This document shows, piece by piece, positions 4,734-6,348 of a DNA stretch of 6,348 nucleotides. Position numbers and translations under genes: made by a program. Every line of letters begins with the position of its first letter. Position 1 is the stretch's first letter. The notes beneath the pieces were generated by a model. The model was not told the DNA's origin. It saw only the letters and a program-made list of their open reading frames with translations, and did no database searches. The DNA is taken from assembly GCA_937926415.1 (NCBI GenBank), contig CALBAF010000015.1, positions 1 to 6,348 on the forward strand. Reading direction: 5' to 3'. The DNA is from an uncultured Actinomyces sp. Its GTDB lineage: Bacteria; Actinomycetota; Actinomycetes; Actinomycetales; Actinomycetaceae.

Positions 4734-6170
4734 ATGACCACCAACACGCCGCAGGTCGCTATCAACGACATTGGTTCGGAAGCAGACCTGATCGCAGCCA
4801 TCGACGAGACCATCAAGTACTTCAACGATGGCGACATCGTCGAGGGCACTGTCGTCAAGGTCGACCACGACGAGGTCCTCCTTGACATCGGCTACAAGAC
4901 TGAGGGTGTCATCCTCTCTCGCGAGCTCTCCATCAAGCACGACGTCAACCCCGACGACGTTGTCGCCGTGGGCGACCAGATCGAGGCGCTCGTCCTCCAG
5001 AAGGAAGACAAGGAAGGCCGCCTCCTCCTGTCGAAGAAGCGTGCGCAGTACGAGCGCGCGTGGGGCCAGATCGAGAAGGTCAAGGAAGAGGACGGCGTCG
5101 TTACCGGTACCGTCATCGAGGTCGTCAAGGGCGGCCTGATCCTCGACATCGGTCTGCGTGGCTTCCTGCCCGCCTCCCTCGTCGAGATGCGTCGCGTCCG
5201 CGACCTCGCCCCCTACATCGGTCGCGAGATCGAAGCGAAGATCATCGAGCTCGACAAGAACCGCAACAACGTGGTCCTGTCCCGCCGCGCATGGCTCGAG
5301 CAGACCCAGTCTGAGGTCCGCACGAACTTCCTGCACACCCTGCAGAAGGGCCAGGTGCGCTCCGGCGTCGTTTCCTCCATCGTCAACTTCGGCGCGTTCG
5401 TCGATCTCGGTGGTGTCGACGGCCTGGTTCACGTCTCCGAGCTGTCCTGGAAGCACATCGACCACCCGTCCGAGGTCGTCGAGGTTGGCCAGGAAGTCAC
5501 CGTCGAGGTTCTCGACGTCGACATGGATCGCGAGCGCGTCTCCCTGTCGCTCAAGGCCACCCAGGAAGATCCGTGGCAGGCATTCGCCCGCACCCACGCC
5601 ATCGGCCAGGTTGTGCCCGGCAAGGTCACCAAGCTGGTTCCCTTCGGCGCGTTCGTCCGCGTCGAGGACGGCATCGAGGGCCTCGTCCACATCTCCGAGC
5701 TGGCTCAGCGTCACGTCGAGCTGCCGGACCAGGTCGTCAAGGTTGGCGAAGAGGTCTTCGTCAAGGTCATCGACATCGACCTCGAGCGTCGCCGCATCTC
5801 CCTGTCCCTCAAGCAGGCCAACGAGGGCGTGGATCCGACCTCCGAAGAGTTCGATCCCTCGCTCTACGGCATGGCCGCTGAGTACGACGAGAACGGCAAC
5901 TACAAGTACCCCGAGGGCTTCGATCCGGAGACCCAGGAGTGGATGGAAGGCTTCGACGCTCAGCGCGAGGCTTGGGAAGCCCAGTACGCCGAGGCTCAGG
6001 CCCGTTGGGAAGCCCACAAGGCTCAGGTCCGCAAGGCCCTCGAAGAGGACGCCGAAGCGGCTCCCTCCATCGAGGAGCAGGCCTCCTACTCGACCCCGGT
6101 CGACAACGAGGGCACCCTTGCTTCCGACGAGGCCCTTGCCGCCCTGCGTGAGAAGCTGACGAACAACTGA
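4734..6170 (+). CDS. rpsA: 30S ribosomal protein S1
   Basis: This 478-residue protein has four S1 (OB-fold) RNA-binding repeats, the actinobacterial layout rather than the six of E. coli. The repeats are at about 33-101 (GDIVEGTVVKVDHDEVLLDI), 122-186 (VVTGTVIEVVKGGLILDI), 205-275 (GQVRSGVVSSIVNFGAFVDL) and 290-361 (GQVVPGKVTKLVPFGAFVRV). The last two are the most canonical, with GAFV and GLVH(V/I)SEL. A charged, tryptophan-containing tail (about 362-478) follows and ends in KLTNN. S1 binds the 30S subunit and unstructured mRNA upstream of start codons; in mycobacteria it has also been linked to trans-translation. Start: ATG 4734 with GGAG at 4720-4723; the frame is open to an ATG at 4662, but those 24 extra residues look like translated leader and lack family resemblance. 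A strong terminator follows, so rpsA ends its unit. Confidence 0.98.
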   Translation: MTTNTPQVAINDIGSEADLIAAIDETIKYFNDGDIVEGTVVKVDHDEVLLDIGYKTEGVILSRELSIKHDVNPDDVVAVGDQIEALVLQKEDKEGRLLLSKKRAQYERAWGQIEKVKEEDGVVTGTVIEVVKGGLILDIGLRGFLPASLVEMRRVRDLAPYIGREIEAKIIELDKNRNNVVLSRRAWLEQTQSEVRTNFLHTLQKGQVRSGVVSSIVNFGAFVDLGGVDGLVHVSELSWKHIDHPSEVVEVGQEVTVEVLDVDMDRERVSLSLKATQEDPWQAFARTHAIGQVVPGKVTKLVPFGAFVRVEDGIEGLVHISELAQRHVELPDQVVKVGEEVFVKVIDIDLERRRISLSLKQANEGVDPTSEEFDPSLYGMAAEYDENGNYKYPEGFDPETQEWMEGFDAQREAWEAQYAEAQARWEAHKAQVRKALEEDAEAAPSIEEQASYSTPVDNEGTLASDEALAALREKLTNN

Positions 6171-6202
6171 ACCAGTTTTTATGACTGAGCTTCGACTCGT
6201 CA

Positions 6203-6218
6203 GTTCACGCAAGTGAAC
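6203..6218 (+). other. Small GNRA-type hairpin between rpsA and its terminator
   Basis: GTTCAC (6203-6208) and GTGAAC (6213-6218) form a perfect 6-bp stem around GCAA, a GNRA tetraloop sequence. It lies five bases before the main terminator stem. It may cap or stabilise the 3' end of the rpsA transcript; no function is shown by sequence alone. Confidence 0.5.
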
Positions 6219-6223
6219 GCATG

Positions 6224-6264
6224 AGTGGTGGCCCCCAGGTTTTCCTGGGGGCCACCACTTTTTT
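6224..6264 (+). terminator. Strong intrinsic terminator of rpsA
   Basis: A perfect 16-bp stem, AGTGGTGGCCCCCAGG (6224-6239) with CCTGGGGGCCACCACT (6244-6259), has the loop TTTT. It is followed directly by a run of T to 6264. It is the only hairpin in the window with a classical T-tract, consistent with insulating a very highly expressed ribosomal protein gene. It begins 54 bases after the rpsA stop. Confidence 0.95.
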
Positions 6265-6348
6265 GTCTGATTGCGTTTGTCTGAATGCGTCGCCGCCAGA
6301 TCTCCGGCCGGTACGGGGCCGGGCTGCTTGGTGTGCCCGTGGGCGGCG

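Noticed and set aside
4704..6212. A 502-residue open frame antisense to rpsA
   Set aside because: It mirrors rpsA, is built from Leu/Val/Asp/Gly codons expected from the reverse of a GC-biased gene, has no domain resemblance, and crosses the rpsA start and leader. The same applies to antisense frames 2052-3275 and 3654-4700 in polA.
6265..6348. A gene entering from the right edge
   Set aside because: Several frames are open over these 84 bases because of high GC, but there is no start, ribosome-binding site or recognisable protein end, so no call is made.

Overview
The window looks like core chromosome of a high-GC actinobacterium, with a short piece of foreign DNA stuck on its left end. The order pdtaR (ANTAR response regulator), polA, rpsA is, from memory, the arrangement in Mycobacterium and other actinobacteria. 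The 901-residue Pol I with a degenerate proofreading domain and the four-repeat, roughly 480-residue ribosomal protein S1 also fit that phylum. The flavour suggests Actinomycetaceae (Actinomyces/Schaalia type), but genus is an inference from memory and not shown by the sequence.

Layout. Bases 1-9 match the 3' end of an Illumina adapter and 10-91 are the right-arm part of a primate Alu element, so the first ~95 bases are a library or assembly artefact. True bacterial sequence starts at about 92-100. A 71-residue unrecognised gene (222-437) follows, closed by a hairpin terminator (447-479). A tRNA gene on the minus strand (573-646) has anticodon CAA (Leu, UUG) but lacks the long variable arm expected of tRNA-Leu; it has its own convincing promoter (665-693). 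Divergent from it is pdtaR (710-1300), ended by a symmetric hairpin (1315-1344) shared with a convergent PaaI-type hotdog thioesterase (minus strand, 1361-1837). The thioesterase and polA (1857-4562) diverge with only 19 bases between their starts. A 171-base gap then holds an extended -10 promoter and a leader whose Shine-Dalgarno lies in a small hairpin, leading to rpsA (4734-6170). A strong terminator (6224-6264) ends rpsA. The last 84 bases contain no gene I can support.

The genes serve housekeeping functions: RNA-level regulation (PdtaR), acyl-CoA hydrolysis, DNA repair and Okazaki-fragment processing (Pol I), and translation (S1, tRNA). I see no mobile element, CRISPR array, defence island or biosynthetic cluster. 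The two points most worth following are the class I tRNA with a leucine anticodon and the adapter/Alu chimera at the edge of the contig.
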